Below, in pieces: positions 44,220 to 52,129 of a stretch of 64,000 nucleotides of DNA. Position numbers and translations under genes: made by a program. The stretch's first letter is position 1, and each line of letters starts with the position of its first letter. Source of the stretch: Terriglobia bacterium (GTDB taxonomy: Bacteria; Acidobacteriota; Polarisedimenticolia; Polarisedimenticolales; JAIQFR01); the NCBI GenBank assembly GCA_020073205.1, contig JAIQFR010000001.1, forward strand, positions 62,001 to 126,000, read 5' to 3'. The notes beneath the pieces are model-generated. The model was given only the letters and a program-made list of their open reading frames with translations. It made no database searches and was not told the DNA's origin.

Positions 44220-45647
44220 ATGCGGAGAAGGGGTCTCGGATTCTTCGGCATCGCTTCGTTCGCGGCGATGCTCGTCACGGCCGTCAAGGCGGCGGAACCC
44301 GTGCGGGTCGAGCCGGGGAACGGCGTGACGTTCTCCAGCGACGACGGGAGCACGACGCTGAACCTGGGGATGTACACCCAGTTCCGCTTCCAGCTCCTCG
44401 ACCAGGACCAGTGGCGGCGCTCGCAGTTCTACGAGGTCGTGCCGCCGTTCACCGTCGAGAACGTCGGCGTCACGCAGCCGTCCTTTGAGGTCCGGCGCTT
44501 CCGCCTGTTCGCCAAGGGGTCGCTCCACGAACCGTGGATCACCTACCGGGTCGAGGCGGACCTCGCCGGGAACGACGAAGGGCTACGGCGGGTGTTCATT
44601 CCGGAATGGCAGTTCTCCTCGGCCTCCCCCAGCTTTCCGCAGCTCGACATCCGTGCGGGACAGGAGACGCAGGACAACCGGACGGTGAAGACCCTCGACG
44701 CCTACGTCGACCTCGCTCCGAGGACCGCCGCCGGCGTGAGGATCGGCGCCTTCAAGGTGCCTTACGGCCGGCAGGAGCTGGTCTCGGACTACCTCCTCCA
44801 GATGACCGCTCGGTCGATCGCATCGGACCAGTTCGCGCCCAGCCGCGACCGTGGGGTGATGTTCTACGGCGGGACGCCGAACCGGGTGATCGAATGGCGC
44901 CTCGGCGCGTTCAACGGGACGGGGCTCTCCGAGGGCCAGAACCTCGACAAGACGCTGGCATACGCCGCGCGGCTGACGGCGACCTCGAAGGGGCCCTACC
45001 TCGACGTCGAGTCGGTTTCGGACGCCTCCGTCACCTCGGGAAGCCGCATCCAGGGGGGCTTCTCCTGGTACCGCTCCACCGACACGCCGAAGCGTGACGA
45101 CCCGAGGACGCCCATCGGAACGGTGGACGACGCGAGATTCGCCGCCGACTTCGAGATGTACTGGAAGCGGGCGAACGTGACGGCGGAGTATTACACCCGC
45201 ACGATCCAGGTCGACGCCGTGGGGGGCCTGACCGGCCGACCCGGGATCGATCTCCCGAAGGGATGCCTCGGCGCCTATCTCGAGGGAAGGCTGTCCTGCG
45301 ACCAGCAGGGGTACTACGTGCAGGCGGGGTTCCTCTTCGGGCCGCGCTCGGAGCTGTCGGCGCGATACTCGAAGACCGACAACGACAAGGAGCTCTCGAG
45401 CGACGAGCGGAGCGAGGCGACGCTCAACTTCACCCGCTACATCAAGGGGCACGCCCTCAAGTGGAGCGTCAGCGCGTCCTATTTCAAGCTCGGCGTGAAC
45501 GCCGAGGGGAGCAGCGCGTTCGCGGTCAAGACCTCGAAGGTCAACAGCCTGGACATGACCGAGTTCTTCCTCGATGAGGCCGCCTTCCCGAAGCTCGACT
45601 CCGACCGGAACCTTCTCGTGACCGCCCAGCTGCAGTGGGCCTTCTGA
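44220..45647 (+). CDS. Phosphate-selective porin O/P-like outer-membrane protein
   Basis: 475 residues with a signal peptide (about 1-25). The protein has the OprO/OprP pattern: STTLNLGMYTQFRFQLLDQDQ, FEVRRFRLFAKGSLHEPWITYRVEADLAG, LDAYVDLAPRTAAGVRIGAFKVPYGRQELVSDYLLQMTARSIAS, and SRDRGVMFYGG. It ends with the aromatic C-terminal residue (LQWAF) of barrel proteins. It would form a trimeric 16-strand barrel for anion or phosphate uptake. The upstream Pho-box-like repeat suggests induction by phosphate starvation. It is divergent from the PstS-like gene. Confidence 0.87.
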   Translation: MRRRGLGFFGIASFAAMLVTAVKAAEPVRVEPGNGVTFSSDDGSTTLNLGMYTQFRFQLLDQDQWRRSQFYEVVPPFTVENVGVTQPSFEVRRFRLFAKGSLHEPWITYRVEADLAGNDEGLRRVFIPEWQFSSASPSFPQLDIRAGQETQDNRTVKTLDAYVDLAPRTAAGVRIGAFKVPYGRQELVSDYLLQMTARSIASDQFAPSRDRGVMFYGGTPNRVIEWRLGAFNGTGLSEGQNLDKTLAYAARLTATSKGPYLDVESVSDASVTSGSRIQGGFSWYRSTDTPKRDDPRTPIGTVDDARFAADFEMYWKRANVTAEYYTRTIQVDAVGGLTGRPGIDLPKGCLGAYLEGRLSCDQQGYYVQAGFLFGPRSELSARYSKTDNDKELSSDERSEATLNFTRYIKGHALKWSVSASYFKLGVNAEGSSAFAVKTSKVNSLDMTEFFLDEAAFPKLDSDRNLLVTAQLQWAF

Positions 45648-45861
45648 GTCGAGTCGGACGGGAGCGCGAGGAAGGAGCTGGAGCGCGTAAGTGGAGAAGG
45701 GTCATGCAGATGACGGCGTCACACGGATTTAACAGGGAAGCGGCCCGGGAGGTGGTAGCGTTCCTTCGGCGCGGGTGGGTGGCTTGCCAGAGCGAGGGCC
45801 GGTACCGCGGCGGGCGTGTCCGCATCACCCACGCTCCGCAGCGGCACGGAGGGGCCATACG

Positions 45862-46227
45862 ATGCTGTGGCCGATCGCCTCGGAGCTCAAGGATGGCGTG
45901 ACGACCGTCCGCTTCCAAGGCCATCTCGGCCTCGACGCGCTATCGTCCGAGCAGGGCGCGCTCGAATCGCTCGTGCGTCGCACCCTGGGTCAGGAAGGCG
46001 CGCGGGTCCTCTTCGACATGTCCCACGTCGCGAGCGTCCATCCTCTCGTCCTGGCGCACCTGGCGAGGCTTGCGGCGTCCGCCATCGACGGGGGCGCGCA
46101 GGTTCAGTGGAGCGGGCTGAGCCCGAGGCTCCACCGGCTCTTCCACCGCGTCGGACTGGACGCGCGCTTCCCCGTTCACCGGAGCGAGACCGAAGCCCTC
46201 CGCGAGCTCGCGCCGCACGCGCGCTGA
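45862..46227 (+). CDS. STAS-domain protein (anti-sigma-factor antagonist-like)
   Basis: 121 residues. The STAS fold pattern is present: KDGVTTVRFQGHLGLDALSSEQ, ARVLFDMSHVASVHPLVLAHLARLAAS, GAQVQWSGLSPRLHRLFHRVGLDARFP. The position usually holding the phosphorylatable Ser reads VASVHPLVLAH, so a serine is near but the classic DS(S/T) is absent. It may be a modified antagonist or a scaffolding module. No kinase partner is adjacent; the cytosolic RsbU_N-like kinase 12 kb downstream is the nearest stress-signalling gene. ATG 45862 has GGAGG about 10 nt upstream. A terminator follows. Confidence 0.78.
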   Translation: MLWPIASELKDGVTTVRFQGHLGLDALSSEQGALESLVRRTLGQEGARVLFDMSHVASVHPLVLAHLARLAASAIDGGAQVQWSGLSPRLHRLFHRVGLDARFPVHRSETEALRELAPHAR

Positions 46228-46258
46228 GCGCCGTTTCGGCCGGAGTACACGGCCGGAC

Positions 46259-46284
46259 CTCCTCCACCTTTGGGAGGAGTTTTT
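46259..46284 (+). terminator. Rho-independent terminator after the STAS gene
   Basis: CTCCTCC (46259-46265) pairs perfectly with GGAGGAG (46273-46279) around a 7-nt loop and is followed by TTTTT. Confidence 0.8.
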
Positions 46285-46325
46285 CGTGGCTCGACCACCA
46301 AGGACGGCTTCGAGGACTCGCGGGG

Positions 46326-47738
46326 TCAGTCCGGATTCGCGTCGGTCCCGCTCGGAGCGCGCCACTCGACCGCGCCGAACCGCGTGGCACCCAGATGGGT
46401 GTACGCGAGGCTGACGGTCCCCACGGTCTGGTACCGGTCGACCAGATCGGGGTAGTGCGCGTTCCGGCGCGAGGTGACGTACTTGAGCGTGAACGCGTGG
46501 CGGTGATAGACGCGCACGGTGAGCGCCGTGTCACCGCGGAGGATGTACTCCGATCCCCGGCTCTCCGTGGAGGCGATGCCGCTGACGTAGTAATGGCGCG
46601 CGGTCGCATCGAGCGTGACACGGCCGCCGAAGATGAAGCGGAACGCGACGAGCTCCTGCAGGGTGAGGCCGTAGTGATAGTCGCGCTCGCCGCCGCCCCG
46701 GATGGTGCCGGCGGCGCCGTAGCCGATGCCGCCAAGGGCCGTGCCCTGGAGCGCCACCCCGCGAGAGAGCCACCACTGTGCCGTGGTTCCGATCGAGACG
46801 GCGTTGCTCGAGACCCGGAAGATCTGCGGCGAGATGTAGTCGTAGCTCCCGTAGAGGCCCCAGATCCCGCGATAGGTCTCACCGGCCGCGTAGCTCCTTC
46901 CGACGAGGAGGCCGCGGCTCATGATGTTCTCGAAGGTGTTGGCGCTGGACGCCGTGAATTCGAAGTGGAAGTAGTCGAAGGGACGCTCGTAGCCATAGTC
47001 GGGCATTCCGGGGAGCCCGTAGGCCATGGAGTAGTCCGCGGTCGCTTCCACTCGTTTGACGGTGTGCGTGTCGCCTTGCTCGGACACCTGCGCGGTCCGG
47101 CTCCCGCCGAGCTGCACGCGGGTGAAGACGGCCGGGGCGTGGCTCGGGAAGACGGCGTCGAAGCGGTCGCCGCCCGCAAGGCGGTTGAAGCCGGTGGGCG
47201 GCGAGGTGATCGCCGCGCGCAGCTTGCGCCAGAACCCGGGCTCGGCGCCGCCTTTCTCCAGCGTCAGGCTCGCCATCCGGAAGAGCGGCTCGCCCAGGAA
47301 AGTCCCACCGACGCCGCTCGCGATCTGGTCGTTGATGGAGGGCGTGGTGTTCTCTCCCGCCTCCTCCCAGAGCACGCTTCCGGCGAGCGTGTACCCCAGC
47401 GATTTCCAGTAGCCGAGCCCCGCTGATCGCGCGAATCCGTGGTACATGGATCCCTGAACCGGATGCAAGAACTGGTTGACGGAGAACGGGTCGGTGTCGA
47501 CCACCCATCGGGTGGACAAGTTGTGACGGATGGTGGAGAGGTTCGACCCGTACGCCTCCGCGTCGATGAAGTGCCGGTCGGCCTGATTCAGCAGGAAGTC
47601 GAATCCGAAGATCTCGAAGGCCGGGATCACGTAGCTCTTGCCGACCCCCGTCTCCCAAGACAGGACCCGCTCTGCGGTCTTCTCCGTCGTTCTGACGGCC
47701 GGCAATTCGGTTTCCGCGGTCCCATGTGCGGCCGGTCT
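46326..47738 (-). pseudogene. DUF3943-like outer-membrane barrel gene lacking its 5' end
   Basis: The open part encodes about 470 residues of a DUF3943-type beta-barrel. It has the diagnostic FDFLLNQADRHF, WVVDTDPFSVNQFLHPVQGSMYHGFARSAGLGYWKSLGYTLAGSVLWEEAGENTTPSINDQI region. The frame is open only from the TGA at 47739-47741 and contains no signal peptide; the only available start is TTG 47705. The residues before it (AAHGTAETELPAVRTTE) look like the mature N-terminus that normally follows a cleavage site. The missing start coincides with the truncated cupin end, so a deletion appears to have joined the two genes. Export would fail as annotated. Confidence 0.65.
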
Positions 47739-47844
47739 TCAGCGCCATGACGACGAGCTGGCAGTGCTTCGCCGTATAGAGCACCCGGCGGACCTCGTTG
47801 TTCCTGACGGCGACGTCATCGATGTCTTGCACGTAGCCTTTCAT
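47737..47844 (-). pseudogene. 5' fragment of a cupin-domain gene
   Basis: From ATG 47844 the frame reads MKGYVQDIDDVAVRNNEVRR, then VLYTAKHCQLVVMALK. This is the start of a common small cupin protein that should continue with a metal-binding EVHxLDQFF.. domain. After Lys36 (47737) the sequence becomes Arg-rich noise in this frame while DUF3943 coding begins in another frame. Only the first quarter of the cupin survives. Stress promoter A lies about 420 bp upstream. Confidence 0.7.
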
Positions 47845-48268
47845 CGCGACCCCCTCTTGCGTCACGGGCTGACCGTGTTGGCCAGGAGCGTCACCGAGCC
47901 GATCCGCAACGGGACGCCCGTGACTCACACGCTCCGACCGTCGAGCACCCGTGTTCTCGTTGTTTTCCCGTGCTTCGCGCGTTGACGCGGCGCTACTCGT
48001 AACGTGGTTCGGCCGACAAGCGTTCGCGCCGGCGCGGGGCGCTCCTGCGCGTGTGCTCGTGACTCTCGGCCAGATCCAGCCTGTCGAGCCCGGCCGCGAC
48101 CGCTCTGCGGCCGGGACTTTCGGTCGGCCGGAAGCTCGCTCGAGGCTCGTGCGCCCCGGGATTTGGCGAGGCCGCGACGGAACCTCGGTACCACCCGATC
48201 GGCTTCAGCGGGGATCCAGAACTCACGGGTCACCTCGAAGATGATTTCAGATGCACGCGGATGTCGTT
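47845..48268. other. Gene-poor leader between promoter A and the cupin fragment
   Basis: I see no convincing gene on either strand in this stretch of about 420 bp. Open frames here are Arg/Pro/Ser-rich and overlap each other. Other promoters of the same class have leaders of 25-250 nt, so this long leader may be the remains of a lost gene. Confidence 0.5.
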
Positions 48269-48314
48269 ACTATCCTCCGCCGGCATCGACCGGTACATGG
48301 GGTGTTACCCTACC
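48269..48314 (-). promoter_or_regulatory. Stress-regulon promoter A
   Basis: On the minus strand the element reads GGTAGGGTAACACCCCAT (48314 down to 48297). The -10 hexamer GATAGT (48274-48269) begins 39 nt after the first G of GTAGGG. It points at the cupin/DUF3943 locus. Confidence 0.75.
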
Positions 48315-48335
48315 GATGGGATTGGGGGGAGCGGC

Positions 48336-50777
48336 TCAGCGCGCGGGAGCTGCCGCAGCCGCCATCGAAGGGGCGCAGGCGGCACGGTGCAGGAGGGTCG
48401 TGGAAGCCGAGATCGCAGCGGAAGGGGAGGTCAGTTCGAGTTCGAGGGCCGTCAGCCGCCCGTCACGCCCCGCCTCCCGCTCGGCTTGCATCGCCAGGAA
48501 ATCGTCGATCCGCCCCTCGATCTCGCAGGGGAACTGCGGCAGGGGCCCCACCAGCCGATCGTGGTAAAGACGAAGCATGATCTCGCGGAAGATCGGCAGC
48601 GCCGCGCGCGACCCGGTCTCCTTCTCGCCCAGCGCGCGGTTGTCGTCGAAGCCGATGCGGACGGCCACGGTGATCCCCCGCAGCCCGTAGGTGGATCCGA
48701 CGAACAGGGCGTCGCGGAAGTCGCTGGTCGTCCCGGTCTTGCCCATCACCGGGATCGGGAAGTCGAGGCTGTCGAGGGCGTGAGCCGTCCCGCTCGGGAG
48801 GCGTACCACTCCGCGCAGCCCCTCCTGGATCAGGCTCAGCTCGGAGGAGCTCGGCCCGTCCGAGCCGATCTCCGGCGCGGTCAGGGACGCCTCGAAGAGC
48901 ACGATCCCGCCGGACGCGTCGGTCACCCGGGCGATGACGTGGGGCTCCGCCAGGACCCCCGAAGCCATGGCGCGATAGGCGCCCGCCAGCTCCAGGAGCC
49001 GCACCTCCGACGCACCCAGGGCCGTGCTGATGTACCGCTGCAGCGGCGTGCGGATTCCCAGCTGCCGGGCGGTCCGGTTCACCTCGTCCACGCCGATCTC
49101 GCGGGCGATCCACACGGCCACGGCGTTTCGGGACTCGGCCAGGGCCTGGCGGACCGGAATCAGGCCCTTGAACTGGTTGTCGTAGTTGGCGATCCACTTC
49201 ACACCGCGATCGGCGCCCAGGGGCACCTCGATGGGCTCGTCGGGCACGGCCGTGTCGAGGTTGAGCCCCTGGCGGAATGCGGCCAGGTACACCATCGGCT
49301 TCCACGCGGAGCCCGGCTGCCGTAGCGAGCCGGTGACCCGGTTCAGGTCGGAGTACCTTGTTGAGCGCTCCTTGAAGACCTGTCGCCCGCCTGCTTCGGC
49401 GAGGATCGCCGCGTCCGAGTTGCGAAGCACCACCACCGATCCCTGGATCAGCCCCTTCGATCTGCGGTGCCGCTTCTCGTAGAGGGCCAGGCCGTTCTCC
49501 AGCGCTTCGTTCACGATGGTCTGGGCCCGGCCGTCCACCGTGGAGCGGACCGAGATCCGCCCCTGGAGCAGGTCCTCGATCCCGAAGCGGCCCTCGCCGT
49601 GCTGCTTCAGCTCCTCGAGGACGTTCGCAATCGCCCCCGGGGCGTCGGTCTCGACCAGGCTGCGCGCCGGCACGCGGATCGGCTCGGCCTGGCAGCGCTT
49701 CGCGAGGCCCTCGGAGATGCACCCGTTGCGTGCCATGAGGACCAGGATCGCGTCGCGGCGGCGCAGGGGTCGCGCATCGCCGGGCACCGGTGCGTAATCC
49801 CTGGGCGACTTGCTGATCCCGGCCAGGAGCGCCGCTCTCCCTGCGTCCTCGCGGGTGTAGCTCGACAGGGTCTTGTCGAAGTAATACTCCGAGGCGGCGG
49901 CGAAGCCGTAGCGGCCGTGGCCCAGGTAGATGAAGCTGGCGTAGCGGGCGAAGATCTCGCGCTTGGCCCGGTCGAGCGATCCGTAACGCCGGCGCATCTC
50001 CTTCTCGAGCCAGAGCGAGAGGCGGACCTCCTCCATCTTCCGGACGAGCTTGTTCGCAGCTCGAACACCGAGGACCGCGGAGAGGACTCGCGGGGTCAGT
50101 CCGCCGCCGATCGGAAGATCGCTGCTCTCGCGGATCGTCAGATCCTGGAGGAAATAGCTGCGGACGAGCTGTTGCGTGAGCGTCGAGCCCCCCTGGGGAA
50201 AGCGCGGACGGAACCCATCGCCCCTCCACCACGCGGCCAGCGAGTGCAGGGCGGTCGCCCTCACCACCCGCGGCAGCGCGCCGTATTCCACGCCGGAGTG
50301 GGAGAAGAAGTTCTTGTCCTCGGCCGCCAGAATGGCCTCGCGCACGATGGGGGGCACCTCGTCGTAGGAGACGACCCGGCGGTACTCCCGCGCCAACTCG
50401 ATCAGTACCTTGCCCCGGCCGTCGTAGACGTCGCCGATCCTGGGGGGCTCGAAACGGAGAAAGGACGTGAGGTCCGGGAGACCGCTCCGATCGAAGTAGA
50501 CATGGTGCACGATGCCCGCCGTCAGGAGCAAGAGCAGCGCGAAAGGCGGGGCCACGACGAGCGTCGCGCGGCGGAGCCACGAGGAGCGACGCCGAACGGC
50601 CACGACGGGGTCGCTGGATTGAAGGCGCGGGACGTCGCGTTGTCGACCGCGGAGCCTACGTGGAATTCCGACGCCTGGCCCGCCGATCCGGACTCGCGAG
50701 CGCTCATCGCGGGTGTCCTCGGGAGGTCCTCGGAACGGCGCTAGCATTGACATGGCGACGGTTAGCGCAAGGCGCAT
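48336..50777 (-). CDS. Class A penicillin-binding protein (PBP1-type)
   Basis: 813 residues. A transmembrane anchor lies at about residues 73-93 (LVVAPPFALLLLLTAGIV). The glycosyltransferase domain shows VREAILAAEDKNFFSHSGVEYGALPRVVRA and QGGSTLTQQLVRSYFL. The transpeptidase domain shows the SxxK serine in RQPGSAWKPMVYLAAF, SRN in LAESRNAVAVWIAREI, and KTGTT in VMGKTGTTSDFRDALFVG. It polymerises and cross-links peptidoglycan. The start is ATG 50777, overlapping the stop of the lmo0937-like gene as TGATG, so translation is coupled and both come from promoter B. The N-terminus before the anchor is long (about 70 residues). Confidence 0.88.
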   Translation of the reverse strand: MRLALTVAMSMLAPFRGPPEDTRDERSRVRIGGPGVGIPRRLRGRQRDVPRLQSSDPVVAVRRRSSWLRRATLVVAPPFALLLLLTAGIVHHVYFDRSGLPDLTSFLRFEPPRIGDVYDGRGKVLIELAREYRRVVSYDEVPPIVREAILAAEDKNFFSHSGVEYGALPRVVRATALHSLAAWWRGDGFRPRFPQGGSTLTQQLVRSYFLQDLTIRESSDLPIGGGLTPRVLSAVLGVRAANKLVRKMEEVRLSLWLEKEMRRRYGSLDRAKREIFARYASFIYLGHGRYGFAAASEYYFDKTLSSYTREDAGRAALLAGISKSPRDYAPVPGDARPLRRRDAILVLMARNGCISEGLAKRCQAEPIRVPARSLVETDAPGAIANVLEELKQHGEGRFGIEDLLQGRISVRSTVDGRAQTIVNEALENGLALYEKRHRRSKGLIQGSVVVLRNSDAAILAEAGGRQVFKERSTRYSDLNRVTGSLRQPGSAWKPMVYLAAFRQGLNLDTAVPDEPIEVPLGADRGVKWIANYDNQFKGLIPVRQALAESRNAVAVWIAREIGVDEVNRTARQLGIRTPLQRYISTALGASEVRLLELAGAYRAMASGVLAEPHVIARVTDASGGIVLFEASLTAPEIGSDGPSSSELSLIQEGLRGVVRLPSGTAHALDSLDFPIPVMGKTGTTSDFRDALFVGSTYGLRGITVAVRIGFDDNRALGEKETGSRAALPIFREIMLRLYHDRLVGPLPQFPCEIEGRIDDFLAMQAEREAGRDGRLTALELELTSPSAAISASTTLLHRAACAPSMAAAAAPAR

Positions 50778-50932
50778 CAGGAAGTCGTCAGTCTTCGTCC
50801 GTGGATCAGCCGGAGCAGGACCACGATGATCGCCAGAACGAGCAGGCCGTGGATGAAGCCGCCCATCGTGTAGCTGCTTGCCATACCCAGAAGCCACAAG
50901 ACCATCAGGATCACGGCCACGGTCCACAACAT
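50777..50932 (-). CDS. lmo0937-family small membrane protein (copy 1)
   Basis: A 51-residue protein too short for most gene finders. It begins MLWTVAVILMVLWLLGMASS and has two hydrophobic helices around a conserved SYTMGGFIHGLLVLAIIVVLLRLI. This matches lmo0937/DUF5670-type miniproteins, which are stress-linked inner-membrane proteins of unknown mechanism. The ribosome-binding site GGGAG lies 6 nt before ATG 50932. Promoter B lies about 50 bp upstream. It is coupled to the PBP gene by a TGATG overlap. Confidence 0.87.
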   Translation of the reverse strand: MLWTVAVILMVLWLLGMASSYTMGGFIHGLLVLAIIVVLLRLIHGRRLTTS

Positions 50933-50980
50933 GACGTTCTCCCTCTCGCGAAGCATACGAAGCGCCGCGTTCCACCTTGG

Positions 50981-51025
50981 ACACTACGGCGGGACACTCC
51001 GCGCCTCCATGGGGTGTAACCCTAC
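50981..51025 (-). promoter_or_regulatory. Stress-regulon promoter B
   Basis: The minus strand reads GTAGGGTTACACCCCATGG from 51025. The -10 TAGTGT (50986-50981) begins 39 nt after the first G. The predicted leader to ATG 50932 is about 40 nt. It drives the lmo0937-like gene and PBP1. Confidence 0.82.
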
Positions 51026-51171
51026 TTCTCGCTCCTTGGGGTCATCACCGAGGTGCGCCGGCCGAAAGAAACGCGGCTCGCTCCCGGAGGTTCCGGAAGC
51101 GAGCCGACAGGTGAGCGATCATCGAGCCATGGTGCGGAAGCGCTGGCAACGGGGACGGCGACCGACCCCGC

Positions 51172-51888
51172 TCACCGCGTCTCGGACCGTTCCTGGGCGA
51201 CGGCGACCGCCATGTGTTGGCGGATCGAATCCACGAGCGATTGAGCCGAGGCCGGGACGTCGAGCTTCGAGTTCACCAGGATCTCCCTCCCGGTGGTCTT
51301 CTCGCCGTAGAGACGCGCGTTGGCGTCCTGGTTCGGCTTCACCACCGAGCCGTCCAGGGCCGCGCCGACGAACAGGCCGCGCGACCGGGACCAGGAGAGG
51401 ATCTGAGCGTGCATCTGCGCATCGGTCGCCGCCTGGGCCGTTCGTCCCACCGGGCCGGCCGTGGCCGTGGCCTCGCCGCCGATCGTGAAGCGGTCCGCGA
51501 GGAGGTGGTTGACCCCACCCTCGTTCATGATGAGCATCACGACGTCGGCCGACTGCGCGCCGATCTGGAAGCCGACGCTGGCCCCACCGACCGTGTAGAA
51601 CGCCGCGGAGCCCATTTTCCCGTCGGGCTGGCGGCACGAGGCCACGCCGTGGCCCCCCTTGCCTCCCACGATGAACGCACCCTTGGTCACGGAGGGGAAG
51701 ATCAGGATGCAGTCGGCCTTCCCGAGGAGCTCCTGCGGGATGCCCTTGTCGGGGGCGCTCGTCAGCGCGTCGAGGACCACCACGGCCTCGCGCAGCGTCG
51801 TCTTGTCGTTCTTGGTCAGCCCGGTCGCGGCCGCCGCGGAGAGAGCCAGAAGGAGTGCGAGAGGAATCGCGAAGAATCGGATTCTCAT
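51172..51888 (-). CDS. Exported SYLF (Ysc84-like) domain protein
   Basis: 238 residues with a signal peptide (MRIRFFAIPLALLLALSAAAA). The SYLF domain fills the rest: ADCILIFPSVTKGAFIVGGKGGHGVASCR, WSAAFYTVGGASVGFQIGAQSADVVMLIMN in pattern (here MGSAAFYTVGG), and the repeated SRSRGLFVGAALDGSVVKPNQDANARLYG. SYLF proteins bind phosphoinositides in eukaryotes; bacterial ones are stress-associated lipid-binding or beta-barrel-like periplasmic proteins. Promoter C lies about 140 bp upstream. Single-gene unit. Confidence 0.9.
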   Translation of the reverse strand: MRIRFFAIPLALLLALSAAAATGLTKNDKTTLREAVVVLDALTSAPDKGIPQELLGKADCILIFPSVTKGAFIVGGKGGHGVASCRQPDGKMGSAAFYTVGGASVGFQIGAQSADVVMLIMNEGGVNHLLADRFTIGGEATATAGPVGRTAQAATDAQMHAQILSWSRSRGLFVGAALDGSVVKPNQDANARLYGEKTTGREILVNSKLDVPASAQSLVDSIRQHMAVAVAQERSETR

Positions 51889-52026
51889 GACTTGGTGCCT
51901 TTCCTTTGTTCCCTTGTGGGTGGTGTGTTGCCTGGGATCCCGCACCGCGCCCGCACAAGGACTACGGAAGCGATGGGAGCAAGGACCGCTCGGGATCCGG
52001 AGCCAGCTGTCTTCTGACTCGAGTGT

Positions 52027-52072
52027 AGGGTATGCCGCGCGCCGGCCCTCCTCCATGGGGTAGAACCCTACC
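52027..52072 (-). promoter_or_regulatory. Stress-regulon promoter C
   Basis: The minus strand reads GGTAGGGTTCTACCCCATGG from 52072. The -10 TACCCT (52032-52027) begins 39 nt after the first G of GTAGGG. The leader to the SYLF start codon is about 130 nt. Confidence 0.82.
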
Positions 52073-52129
52073 CACGGTGAGGGGACACGCTCGCGGGCCC
52101 ATCCCGGACCCGGCGGACCCACGGCGTTC

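Noticed and set aside
45704-45901. A 65-codon frame between the porin and STAS genes
   Set aside because: It overlaps the STAS start, is Arg/Cys-rich at the end and has no domain pattern. I treat it as noncoding.
47925-48233. Small minus-strand frame between promoter A and the cupin fragment
   Set aside because: It starts plausibly (MTREFWIPAEADR) but becomes Arg/Ser/Gly noise and has no ribosome-binding site.
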